Positions 35,765 to 43,883 of a stretch of DNA of 64,000 bases are shown here, one piece after another. Source of the DNA: Desulfothermus sp964427155 (GTDB lineage: Bacteria; Desulfobacterota; Desulfovibrionia; Desulfovibrionales; Desulfothermaceae); NCBI GenBank assembly GCA_964427155.1, contig CAYRSC010000025.1:1-64000 (forward strand), read 5' to 3'. A program made the position numbers and the translations under genes. The notes below the pieces were generated by a model. The model did not search any database. It saw nothing but the letters and a program-made list of their open reading frames with translations, and was not told where the DNA came from. Positions within the stretch are counted from its first letter, which is position 1; every line of letters begins with the position of its first letter.

Positions 35765-36226
35765 TTATTCCTCTACCTTTACATCTATCTTAAAGGTAGT
35801 CTTTTCTATCTCTCTCTTTGGTACCGTGATAACCAATAGACCATCTCTGTAAGATGCAGAAATGGCATCCTGATCACCGTTCTCAGGAATGGAAAACTTC
35901 CTGGCAAATGGACCATAACTCCTCTCCAGGATATGATAGGAACACCCCCTCACTTCTTTCACCAATCTTCTTTCCCCACAAATAAGGAGTTCTCCTTCTC
36001 TTACCTCAATGTTTATATCCCTCTTTTCTATCCCAGGCAGTTCCATTTGTATAATATAAGAATCCATAGTCTCATATACATCTGTAATGGGCTTCCACAT
36101 ACCCACCTTATTGGAGCCATCTCTATAATAATCAAACCGCTCGTAACTCTCCTCCATTATCTTATCCACCCTATCTTTCATCCCCTGAATCTCAATCAAG
36201 ATATCTGAACCATATTTTGTGGCCAT
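35765..36226 (-). CDS. Small heat-shock protein, Hsp20/alpha-crystallin family
   Basis: ATP-independent holdase chaperone. From the ATG at 36226 it has 153 residues: an N-terminal region of about 50, the alpha-crystallin domain (about 50-140; DSYIIQMELPGIEKRDINIE and YGPFARKFSIPE) and C-terminal DGLLVITVPKREIE. A longer frame begins at 36367, but it would run through the terminator of the upstream gene at 36349-36377 and the candidate promoter, and GGGGAGAGGGG precedes 36226, so the short form is chosen. First gene of the hsp20-htpX-degP series. Confidence 0.93.
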   Translation of the reverse strand: MATKYGSDILIEIQGMKDRVDKIMEESYERFDYYRDGSNKVGMWKPITDVYETMDSYIIQMELPGIEKRDINIEVREGELLICGERRLVKEVRGCSYHILERSYGPFARKFSIPENGDQDAISASYRDGLLVITVPKREIEKTTFKIDVKVEE

Positions 36227-36289
36227 ACCCCTCTCCCCACAGCATAATCGCTGATTAATAAAAATTTTCCTCTCCTGTCTTCTCTCCTT

Positions 36290-36318
36290 ATTTCTAATTA
36301 GTTTGGACAAAAAGTCAA
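36290..36318 (-). promoter_or_regulatory. Candidate promoter for the hsp20 stress series
   Basis: On the minus strand TTGACT (complement of 36313-36318), 17 bases, and AGAAAT (complement of 36290-36295). The -10 is poor. I see no clear heat-shock sigma factor consensus. Confidence 0.3.
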
Positions 36319-36341
36319 CATGGGAAGGATACCCTGGAAAC

Positions 36342-36377
36342 AAAAGAGGGATGCGGGGAGGGCCCATCCCCGCATCC
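36342..36377 (-). terminator. Terminator after the zinc-finger/ferredoxin/ASKHA gene
   Basis: GGATGCGGGG at 36349-36358 and CCCCGCATCC at 36368-36377 form a perfect 10-pair G+C-rich stem with a nine-base loop; the minus strand then reads CTCTTTTG. It lies 12 bases past the stop codon. Confidence 0.8.
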
Positions 36378-36388
36378 GCGGCGAGAGG

Positions 36389-38476
36389 TTAGAGGCTCAC
36401 AGAGGGAAAGTCCTTCATCTCGGTGTGGGGAAGAAAGAGGGCAGAGGTAAACTCCTCCATAAATTCATTGTTATCACTAAAATCTACATAGGTCATGGAA
36501 TTACAGATCTCCCTTGCCTCCTGGCGATAGGTGGCAGAGAGCAGACACATATAGGCCCCTGCAATGGAGCTATTCCCAATATAATTGAATTTGTTTCTGT
36601 CAATATCTGGCAACAATCCAATGGTAATGGCCCTCTCTATATCCAGGTGTTCTCCAAAACCACCTGCTATCAGCATCTCATCTATATCAGAGGGAGCCAT
36701 ACCCGCCTGTTTTAAAAGGACCTTAAAACCTGCATACACTGCTCCCTTACTGCGGATCAAATTGCTTATATCTGACTCTGTAAACACTATATCCTCCTGA
36801 AGCTCTGTTTCCCTGCCCGCAAAGGCCACCACATACTGAGGCTCTCCCCTCTCCTCTTTTAGACGAGGATGGGATAGGTCCCTGTTAAATTTGCCGTTAG
36901 GGTATATTATCTTTGTCTTTAACATCTCTGCCATAAGGTCTATCATCCCAGAGCCGCATATACCTCTTGGGGATACATCTCCCACCACCTTTATCTCAGG
37001 TTCCAGCGTAGAGGGATCTATCTTCACCTTTTCTATGGCACCCACCTCTGCCCTCATCCCAAACCTTATTCCTCCTCCCTCAAATGCAGGGCCAGCAGAA
37101 CACGACGCAGTAAGGAGCCAGTCCTTATTTCCCAGGACTATCTCCCCGTTGGTCCCCACATCCACAAAAAGGGTAATCTCCTCCCTTTTATGCAGACCAC
37201 TATAGAGCACTCCAGATACAATATCTCCTCCCACATAGCTCGCAGGACCAGGTAGTACAAAGACGCCTGCCATGGGATTTACTTTTAGCCCTATTTCACC
37301 AGCCTTAAATATGGGATATTCTGATACAGTGGGGATATAGGGCTTTCTCCTGATATATCTCGGCTCAATACCAAGAAATAGATGTGTCATGGTGGTATTT
37401 CCAGAGACAACCACATTCTTTATCTCTCTGTGTTCCCCACCAACACTATTTAATATCTCATTGACCAGACCATTAATGGTGGCCCTGGCCATCTTGCTCA
37501 GCTTCTTTACCCCATCCTTTTCCGCACATACTATCCTGTTTATCACATCATCCCCACACATGGCCTGTCTATTGTGATCTCCCAGGGTACCCAGGATACT
37601 ACCATCCTCCATGTCAACGAGATAAACCACAACCGTGGTGGTGCCCAGATCCACGGCTATTCCCAGATTGCGTTCCTTTCTATCCCCAGGTCTCACTTCC
37701 ACTATCTCATTGGAACACTTTCTCCTGAGAATAGATGTGGTCACATGCCAGTTCTCTGCCCTCATTATGTTGGCCAATTCCCTTATAACCTTGAGGCTCT
37801 CGGTGGTCCTATCTGTTTCAAAACCCACTTTCTTAAGTCCCCTCATGAGCCTGTCCAGGTCGCAAACTGTATCTTCCAGAGAAGGAGGGTCCAGTTGGAG
37901 TTCCACCTCCTCATATATGGGCTCAATCTCTTTAACCAATCCCTTTAGACGCTGGGTGGCCTCCTTCCCCTGCCCAGCACACCTCATCTGCCGCTCCAGG
38001 GTCTCAGGAGGAAGTTCCACCACCATATCAGAGACCACCTTTGTCTGACACGCAAGCACATATCCCCTCTCTTTCTCCCCATCGCTGAGAAGGGTGGTGG
38101 GCTCAGTCTCTACCTCACCCTCTTTCACAATGAGTTTACATTTCCCACATGCCCCTGCCCCATTACAGGAGGCGTTTAACTTTATCCCCGCCTGCAGTGC
38201 CACATCCAGAAGGGTGGAGTTGGAAGGCACCTCCACCTCCTTTTCAAAAGGAAGGAACTTTACCTTAAATACATCCCTGGCCCTCCTCTCCTCCTCTTCC
38301 TTCCTTTCCTGTTCCTTCTTTCTCTCCCTGTATATAAACCAGATGGGACAGGAAGAGCGAAATTTACAGTAAAGCTCCGGGTCCTGACATGTAAGACATT
38401 CCTCACACAGATACACATTATGTTTCATACAGATGTAATTTGTCTCTCTGTCCGGATGATTCTTGCACCTGCCCAT
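36389..38476 (-). CDS. Zinc-finger, [2Fe-2S] ferredoxin and ASKHA-domain protein, corrinoid activator-like (RACo/DUF4445)
   Basis: A 695-residue member of the RACo/RamA-related family, which uses ATP to drive electrons onto corrinoid proteins that have fallen to the inactive Co(II) state. Domains: a Cys/His-rich N-terminus (1-45; C4, H7, C16, H19, C24, C27, C30, C37, C43) resembling a B-box zinc finger; a charged helix; a plant-type [2Fe-2S] domain (70-150; C104, C110, C113, C143); a linker; and the ASKHA fold with AVDLGTTTVVVYLVD, VVSGNTTMTHLFLGI, LFVDVGTNGEIVLGNKDW and IAGGFGEHLDIERA. It is separate from the acs operon (terminator behind, 144-base gap before) and is the third such protein in the window; it may serve another corrinoid methyltransferase. 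Confidence 0.85.
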   Translation of the reverse strand: MGRCKNHPDRETNYICMKHNVYLCEECLTCQDPELYCKFRSSCPIWFIYRERKKEQERKEEEERRARDVFKVKFLPFEKEVEVPSNSTLLDVALQAGIKLNASCNGAGACGKCKLIVKEGEVETEPTTLLSDGEKERGYVLACQTKVVSDMVVELPPETLERQMRCAGQGKEATQRLKGLVKEIEPIYEEVELQLDPPSLEDTVCDLDRLMRGLKKVGFETDRTTESLKVIRELANIMRAENWHVTTSILRRKCSNEIVEVRPGDRKERNLGIAVDLGTTTVVVYLVDMEDGSILGTLGDHNRQAMCGDDVINRIVCAEKDGVKKLSKMARATINGLVNEILNSVGGEHREIKNVVVSGNTTMTHLFLGIEPRYIRRKPYIPTVSEYPIFKAGEIGLKVNPMAGVFVLPGPASYVGGDIVSGVLYSGLHKREEITLFVDVGTNGEIVLGNKDWLLTASCSAGPAFEGGGIRFGMRAEVGAIEKVKIDPSTLEPEIKVVGDVSPRGICGSGMIDLMAEMLKTKIIYPNGKFNRDLSHPRLKEERGEPQYVVAFAGRETELQEDIVFTESDISNLIRSKGAVYAGFKVLLKQAGMAPSDIDEMLIAGGFGEHLDIERAITIGLLPDIDRNKFNYIGNSSIAGAYMCLLSATYRQEAREICNSMTYVDFSDNNEFMEEFTSALFLPHTEMKDFPSVSL

Positions 38477-38620
38477 AACTAAACCCCCTTTTTGTTAATA
38501 GAAACAAACAACTATTAACAATAGCGTTAACACAATTTACAAAAAAAACATAAGAACTGCCCATCTTCTGGTAAAGGGACCACTTATGGAATCATGCTCT
38601 AGCAAAAATTGGGCCTTATC

Positions 38621-39595
38621 TTAAGAGGCAAAACTAAGGACCGTATGGGTATCAATGGCATGAAACATGAGGATATAAAAAATAATCAAACCAAGGAGAA
38701 GTAGGCCCCTTTTATAAGGCACACCAAGGGAAAACTCCACAGAGGGATATTCCCTCCTCTCCCATCTAAGGGAGGGAAAAAAGATACCCAGAAATGAGGT
38801 AATGCAATAGCATTCCAGCGCAAAAGGAGGAAATCCCAGAAATCCCAGAATAGGCATCTCAAACAATTTAAATCTTCCCACAAGGGGGACTGTATATATC
38901 CATTTACTCAAGGCCCAAAAATTCCAGAATTCCCATAAAATACCACAAATAAGTCCAGATAGGAGGATAAGGTATATCTTCTGGGCCCTCCCCCTTTCAA
39001 CCTCCTCAAGGAGGGATGGGAATCCCATAGAGTGGAGCATGGGATCCAACAAGAATACAAACGCCACCCATACAAGGGCAAAAAAATAATGGGGATAGGA
39101 TAAGGTGAGGCTAAGGGACAATATCCCCACAACAATAAATAGGGGATAGAGACCTCTTATATCCTGTGGAGTAGATAGGGAGGCCTCTGAAAGGACTCCA
39201 AAAGAGGAAAGTAACTCATAGGTCTCAAAGATGGCAGGGAGTACAGTGCCAAAAGATATAAAATAGCCCATCCATCTGAGGGGAAGACAGGAAATGAGAT
39301 GCACATAATGCCAATTCCTTAAGGTAAGGTTAAACCACTCAAATATGAGCCAGATAAAGGTGGAGGCGGGAATAAGAGAAAAAAAGTAGCGCGTCCTATC
39401 CATCAACAGGGATTCTCCCTGTTTCATCTTCACCACCCAGTCCACTAGAAAGATATATGGCCACCAGGTGAGGAGATAAAACCACTCCTTTACCCACACC
39501 ACACCTTTGAATAATAGGTCTTCAGAAACTATCAACACAAGGAAGGCGATTGGTCCATAAAGATAGACAAACCATCTCTGTCTCCTCATCTCCAC
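38621..39595 (-). CDS. Conserved-looking multi-pass membrane protein of unknown function
   Basis: A 324-residue hydrophobic protein with about eight predicted membrane segments (near 15-30, 38-55, 72-90, 105-125, 150-180, 207-222, 250-270 and 300-318). Repeated tryptophan-rich polar motifs stand out: FIWLIFEWFNLTLRNWHY near 78-95 and GILWEFWNFWALSKW near 218-233, two half-repeats of the pattern W-x-x-F/W-N-x-x-x, which suggests internal duplication. I do not recognise the family. It follows the REC-TPR gene by 14 bases and ends the long leftward series. Confidence 0.7.
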   Translation of the reverse strand: MEMRRQRWFVYLYGPIAFLVLIVSEDLLFKGVVWVKEWFYLLTWWPYIFLVDWVVKMKQGESLLMDRTRYFFSLIPASTFIWLIFEWFNLTLRNWHYVHLISCLPLRWMGYFISFGTVLPAIFETYELLSSFGVLSEASLSTPQDIRGLYPLFIVVGILSLSLTLSYPHYFFALVWVAFVFLLDPMLHSMGFPSLLEEVERGRAQKIYLILLSGLICGILWEFWNFWALSKWIYTVPLVGRFKLFEMPILGFLGFPPFALECYCITSFLGIFFPSLRWERREYPSVEFSLGVPYKRGLLLLGLIIFYILMFHAIDTHTVLSFAS

Positions 39596-39609
39596 TATCC
39601 TCTTTTTAC

Positions 39610-40965
39610 CTATTGAGAGATCCGCTCCAACATCCTCCTGGCCAGGGGATATTCGGGGTTCACCCTAAGCGCCTTTTGAAAAAACTCCCTTGCCCGCTCC
39701 AGTTCATTATTCCTATAAAACACTATTCCCATATTATAGAGCACTGCCTCATTATCTATTCCAAACTCCTCATTCCTCCTCAAAAGTACATTTAACATAT
39801 CCCTGGCCCTTTCCTTCTCCCCTGCCTCCAGATAGGCCATAGCCATGTTATACAGTATCCTCTCATTGTGAGGATCCAGCTTCAGGGCCTTTTTATACTC
39901 CTCTATGGCCAGATGGGGCTTTTTCTGTTGCCTGAGGCAAATGCCCAGCCTGTTAAAGGTCTCAATATCACTCACATCCAGGGTCTTCTTTACCTCAAGG
40001 GCCCGACGATAGTATTTTTCCGCCAGGGAGCTATCCAGGCTCATTAGGCTATCCGCTATCTTGAGGGCGAGATTCCCCAGTTCTTCTTTGGCCTGACGAG
40101 TGGCCAGCTTTATTGCCTCATCCAGATACTTCTCCCCCTCTTCCCTCTCCCCAACCTCTACGGAAATGGTCCCTATCTCCACCTTTCTCTCCACATTGAG
40201 GGGAGAGAGCTTGTCTAATTTTTTCAGAAATTCCAATACCTTTTCCTTATCTCCAGTGTGTTTATATACCTCTGCCAACCGCTTTAGGGGATCCAGAAAT
40301 AGATTCCAGTTGGAATGGGCAGTGGTATAGGCCTCTATTGCCTTCTCTATCTCTCCCTGTTCTTTATATATATCGCCCTTTAACATAAGTGCCGCAGCAC
40401 TGTTTGGCTTGAGTTTTAATATCTCCTCACATACCTCCAATGCCTCAGAGTAGCGCTTCCCCTTGAGAAGGGACCTTGCCCTCTCTATCATCTCCCCCAG
40501 TTTTGTCTGGGGTTTTATGGTAAATGCGATCTTTTCAATAAGGGTATTCATACTCAAGGGCTTGGTGATAAAATTATTTGCCCCAAGCTCATAAAATTTT
40601 ATAAGGACCTCCTTTTCCACCTCAGTGGTCAAGACTATTACATATACCCTATCACCAAAGTTTTCCTTCAAAGTACTCAAGAGGGTGCTGGTCTGCACCC
40701 CCTCAAATATCCTCTCCATAAACAGGACCACCTTTGTCTTGGTCTTCAGTTCCTGGGCTATCTTCTTTAAGAGGTCCTTCTGATTCACCGCTATGACCAC
40801 ACAATTCTTTTTTACCCCCAGATGCTTATTTACTAAACGGGTAAGGAGCTTTATAAAGCTATTATCCCTGGTATATGTAACAAAGACCCCATTTTTATTA
40901 ATAAAATCCAAAATAGTATTCTCATACTGGGTAAACTTCATCTTTTCTCTGATATTATAGGCCAT
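39610..40965 (-). CDS. TPR protein with an N-terminal receiver-like domain lacking the phospho-acceptor
   Basis: About 451 residues from the ATG at 40965. The first 165 residues have a receiver-like end (VIVLTTEVEKEVLIKFYE then ANNFITKPLSMNTLIEKI), but the strand that should carry the acceptor Asp reads VVLFMERIFEG, so phosphorylation there is unlikely. From about residue 170 to the end there are eight or so tetratricopeptide repeats, for example GDIYKEQGEIEKAIEAY and NRLGICLRQQKKPHLAIEEY. An in-frame ATG at 41028 would overlap the icd gene by 44 bases; none of the starts has a good ribosome site. Probable protein-protein scaffold; partner unknown. It follows icd in the same direction. Confidence 0.72.
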   Translation of the reverse strand: MAYNIREKMKFTQYENTILDFINKNGVFVTYTRDNSFIKLLTRLVNKHLGVKKNCVVIAVNQKDLLKKIAQELKTKTKVVLFMERIFEGVQTSTLLSTLKENFGDRVYVIVLTTEVEKEVLIKFYELGANNFITKPLSMNTLIEKIAFTIKPQTKLGEMIERARSLLKGKRYSEALEVCEEILKLKPNSAAALMLKGDIYKEQGEIEKAIEAYTTAHSNWNLFLDPLKRLAEVYKHTGDKEKVLEFLKKLDKLSPLNVERKVEIGTISVEVGEREEGEKYLDEAIKLATRQAKEELGNLALKIADSLMSLDSSLAEKYYRRALEVKKTLDVSDIETFNRLGICLRQQKKPHLAIEEYKKALKLDPHNERILYNMAMAYLEAGEKERARDMLNVLLRRNEEFGIDNEAVLYNMGIVFYRNNELERAREFFQKALRVNPEYPLARRMLERISQ

Positions 40966-40984
40966 AATACACACCCAGATGGAG

Positions 40985-42139
40985 TTAAAGATTTTCTGCA
41001 ATAAGCTCCCCAAATCTCTGACATCCAACCACTGTGGCCCCTTCCATGAGTCGTGCCAGATCCTGCGTTACCAACTTAGAGAGAATGGTCTTCTCTATTG
41101 CATTATGTATCCGTCTGGCTGCACCCTCCCATCCCATATATTCCAACATCATGGCCCCAGAGAGGATAAGACTACAGGGATTGGCTGTATCTGTACCCGC
41201 CCTCTTTGGAACAGAACCATGGGTGGGTTCAAAGAGAGCAAGTCTGTCCCCTATGTTGGCCCCAGGGGCAATCCCCAATCCTCCCACCTGAGCCGCAAGG
41301 GCATCTGAGATATAGTCCCCATTGAGATTGGTGGTTGCGATTACGTCATATTCCCCTGGTCTGGTCAAGATCTGCTGGAACATGTTATCTGCTATCCTAT
41401 CCTTTATAACCAGCCTCTCCTCATCCTCTCCTGCATCCGCCTCCCTCACACACCTATCTGAAAACTCTTCTTGAACCACCTCATATCCCCATCTGCAAAA
41501 TGCCCCCTCTGTAAATTTCATGATATTTCCCTTGTGCATAAAAGTAACACTCTTCCTTCCATGTTCAAGGGCATACTGTATTGCCTTTCTAATGAGCCTC
41601 TTGGACCCCTTCTCTGTAATGGGTTTTATACCAACTGCAGCACTCTCCTTTACCTCTACACCAAGTTCCTCCCTTAAAAAGGCTATCAATTTTTTTGCCT
41701 CATAACTGTTGGCTTCCCACTCAATCCCAGCATATACATCCTCTGTATTCTCTCTAAATACCACCATATCCACAAGATGAGGGGACTTCACAGGGGTTGA
41801 AATACCACGAAAATACTTAACTGGCCTTATGCAGGCATATAGATCAAATCTCTGACGAAGGGTGACATTGAGACTTCTGAAACCTGCTCCAACAGGGGTG
41901 GTGAGGGGTCCTTTTATGGCTATCCTGGCCTTAGAGCCCAAGACCTCAAGGGTCTCCTCTGGTAAATAATTTCCTGTCTCCCTATATGCCTTCTCACCTG
42001 CCAAGAGTTCAATCCACCTCAAGGACCTTGCACCTTTATATTCTTTACTTACCGCCTCATCTATAACCACTCTGGCGGCACGAGTTATCTCTGGACCAAT
42101 ACCATCACCTTCAATAAAATAAATATCCTGTGTCTCCAT
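40985..42139 (-). CDS. icd: Isocitrate dehydrogenase
   Basis: A 384-residue decarboxylating dehydrogenase giving 2-oxoglutarate. The substrate pocket has GPLTTPVGAGFRSLNVTLRQ and FDLYACIRPVKY, with the Ser of RSLN in the place of the regulatory Ser of E. coli Icd. The metal site DVIATTNLNGDYISDALAA and the cofactor loop EPTHGSVPKRAGTDTANP are clear. In E. coli the cofactor pair is Lys-Tyr (NADP); here it is Lys-Arg, so NADP is likely but not certain. It lies 11 bases after the DUF3786 gene and supplies biosynthetic 2-oxoglutarate downstream of acetyl-CoA made by the same region. Confidence 0.93.
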   Translation of the reverse strand: METQDIYFIEGDGIGPEITRAARVVIDEAVSKEYKGARSLRWIELLAGEKAYRETGNYLPEETLEVLGSKARIAIKGPLTTPVGAGFRSLNVTLRQRFDLYACIRPVKYFRGISTPVKSPHLVDMVVFRENTEDVYAGIEWEANSYEAKKLIAFLREELGVEVKESAAVGIKPITEKGSKRLIRKAIQYALEHGRKSVTFMHKGNIMKFTEGAFCRWGYEVVQEEFSDRCVREADAGEDEERLVIKDRIADNMFQQILTRPGEYDVIATTNLNGDYISDALAAQVGGLGIAPGANIGDRLALFEPTHGSVPKRAGTDTANPCSLILSGAMMLEYMGWEGAARRIHNAIEKTILSKLVTQDLARLMEGATVVGCQRFGELIAENL

Positions 42140-42150
42140 ATACTCTCCCC

Positions 42151-42771
42151 TTATAAGGCCTTTGAGATTGCTATCATCTTATAGACTATCATCCCAGACA
42201 TCCATGCCACATCTTCTGGAGATAAAATCCTACCAATGGAGCTGTCAAACAAAATATTTCCCGAAGGAGGAAACTCATCATCCCCTTCCCACAAAAGGAG
42301 CCTCATAGGTACCAGGGGGAAAAAGTCATATTCAAAACCAATATCCCCCTCTTCTATGGCCCTTCCCCCCAATATCTCATATACCTGTTCAAAAACAGAA
42401 GGTCTCTGGCCAAAGACCTTCACCATAGGGGTGACGGCCCGGGCAGTAAAAGGTCCATAATACAGACTTGCCCCTGGGATTTCACGATATGAGATCCACT
42501 CTCCATCTACCTCCAAGGGCTTTCTCGCCATAAGATAGTGGAGGATGAGGACCTGCTCAGTAAGGGGAACCTCCCTTACAGGATCTGATGCATCTTCAAA
42601 GGAAAAATCAGGGTAATACACAAGGTAGGTGCTTCCCAAAAAAGGGACCTCTATTATATTCTCATCCCTTACCCTAAACCCACTTCTATTGACAACATAC
42701 TTAAAAGGCGCCTCCCTCAAGGACTCTATGGCCAATCTTCTTGCCATCTTAAAATCGTCTATCCTGGGCAT
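42151..42771 (-). CDS. DUF3786 family protein
   Basis: A 206-residue soluble protein that matches my memory of DUF3786: NRSGFRVRDENIIEVPFLGSTY, then PLTEQVLILHYLMARKPLE and EYDFFPLVPMRLLLWEGDDEFPP with a C-terminal ILFDSSIGRILSPEDVAWM. Members occur mostly in anaerobes carrying the Wood-Ljungdahl or corrinoid methyltransferase genes; the biochemical role is unknown. Here it follows acsE, separated by a terminator, and precedes icd. Confidence 0.75.
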   Translation of the reverse strand: MPRIDDFKMARRLAIESLREAPFKYVVNRSGFRVRDENIIEVPFLGSTYLVYYPDFSFEDASDPVREVPLTEQVLILHYLMARKPLEVDGEWISYREIPGASLYYGPFTARAVTPMVKVFGQRPSVFEQVYEILGGRAIEEGDIGFEYDFFPLVPMRLLLWEGDDEFPPSGNILFDSSIGRILSPEDVAWMSGMIVYKMIAISKAL

Positions 42772-42801
42772 CTTGTTAAACTCCCTGTGGTAATTGGTGT
42801 G

Positions 42802-42870
42802 AAAACAAAAAGGCCTCTTTCCATCTCTTCCTTAAGATTAGGACAATAAGGCAAAATCTGGAAAGAGGCC
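42802..42870 (-). terminator. Terminator after acsE
   Basis: GGCCTCTTTCC at 42812-42822 and GGAAAGAGGCC at 42860-42870 form an 11-pair stem; the 37-base loop can make a second stem (CCTTA and TAAGG). On the minus strand TTTTTGTTTT follows (complement of 42802-42811). Read-through to the DUF3786 and icd genes would be needed for a single transcript. Confidence 0.75.
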
Positions 42871-42898
42871 AGGGAATTTTTATGGGTATTCCAGGAGA

Positions 42899-43801
42899 CT
42901 AAAGCTCAAGCCAGGAATCAGAGTAAAGGGTCTTTCCCAGGAGCACGTTGGTGGTCTTTACATAGTCCACCAGTTCCTTGGACAGACTGTTAAGGTCAGG
43001 TTGCTCCCCTTCCATTGTCTTATATATCACATCCACAATATCCTCTCTCTTCCCTCTGGCTATATCATTTAATACCTCATCCTTGGGGTCTGTAATAATA
43101 GACTGCATCCCATATTTCATAAGCATAACCGCATAGGTCTGGTTTAAGATGGGACGCAGGTGATCTGGTGCCCCATTGGATACATTGGAGAGACCACAGG
43201 TGCTCCTCACCCCAGGAAACATCTCTGCAAGTTCCCCATAGAGCATCTCATAGAACTTCATGAGCTTCACAGCCTGGTCCTGCTGCACATTTACGGGAGT
43301 TACCACACCATCCACCCAGATCTTCTCATTGGGAATTCCAGCGGCGTTTGCCGCAGTCAAAAGCTCAACGCACAGGGCAACCCTCTCATGTTCATCCCTT
43401 GGAAGTCCCTCAGGTCCCCACATCAAGGCCACAAAGTCTGCATTATACTCAGCGGCAAGGGGCAACATCTTCTCATATCTCTCGGGCCTGCACATGATGG
43501 AGTTGATTATGGGAGTATTTTTGCACACCTTGAGTCCCGCTTCAATGGCATCAATATTGGAAGTGTCCAGAAGGAGAGGAAGATCCACCACTTCCTGCAC
43601 CACCTCCACAACCCACTTCATCAGATCAGGACCATCCTTCTTGGCTGGACCAATATTCAAATCAATATAGTCCATTCCCTTTTCTTTCTGAAGAAGTGCC
43701 TCCTCCTGAATGGGCTTTGGGTCCCTCTCCTTGAAGGCCCTTCCTATCCTCTTCACCATTACATTTAAACTTTCACCAAAAAGAAGCATTGTCATATTCA
43801 T
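42899..43801 (-). CDS. acsE: 5-methyltetrahydrofolate:corrinoid/iron-sulfur protein methyltransferase AcsE
   Basis: Transfers the methyl group of methyl-tetrahydrofolate to the cobalt of the corrinoid iron-sulfur protein (AcsCD). The 300-residue protein is a TIM-barrel pterin-binding domain: GESLNVMVKRIGRAF near the start, MDYIDLNIGPAKKDG (about 40), PLLLDTSNIDAIEAGLK (about 76), and RSTCGLSNVSNGAP (about 195), with the Asn residues that contact the pterin. It is somewhat longer than the Moorella enzyme. Behind acsC but separated by a terminator hairpin; GAAGGGGA precedes the ATG. Confidence 0.95.
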   Translation of the reverse strand: MNMTMLLFGESLNVMVKRIGRAFKERDPKPIQEEALLQKEKGMDYIDLNIGPAKKDGPDLMKWVVEVVQEVVDLPLLLDTSNIDAIEAGLKVCKNTPIINSIMCRPERYEKMLPLAAEYNADFVALMWGPEGLPRDEHERVALCVELLTAANAAGIPNEKIWVDGVVTPVNVQQDQAVKLMKFYEMLYGELAEMFPGVRSTCGLSNVSNGAPDHLRPILNQTYAVMLMKYGMQSIITDPKDEVLNDIARGKREDIVDVIYKTMEGEQPDLNSLSKELVDYVKTTNVLLGKTLYSDSWLEL

Positions 43802-43833
43802 TCCCCTTCCTGCGTTTAGAGGTTATTCCTGAC

Positions 43834-43867
43834 AAAAAAGGGCAACCCACCTGCAGGTTGCCCTTTT
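43834..43867 (-). terminator. Strong terminator between acsC and acsE
   Basis: AAAAGGGCAACC at 43836-43847 and GGTTGCCCTTTT at 43856-43867 form a perfect 12-pair stem with an eight-base loop; on the minus strand a run of six T follows. It lies 17 bases past the acsC stop and about 33 bases before the acsE start codon. Confidence 0.85.
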
Positions 43868-43883
43868 CCAACGCCATGTATAC

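Noticed and set aside
36227..36367. Longer hsp20 start at 36367
   Set aside because: It would run through the terminator hairpin of the upstream gene; a better ribosome site lies before 36226.
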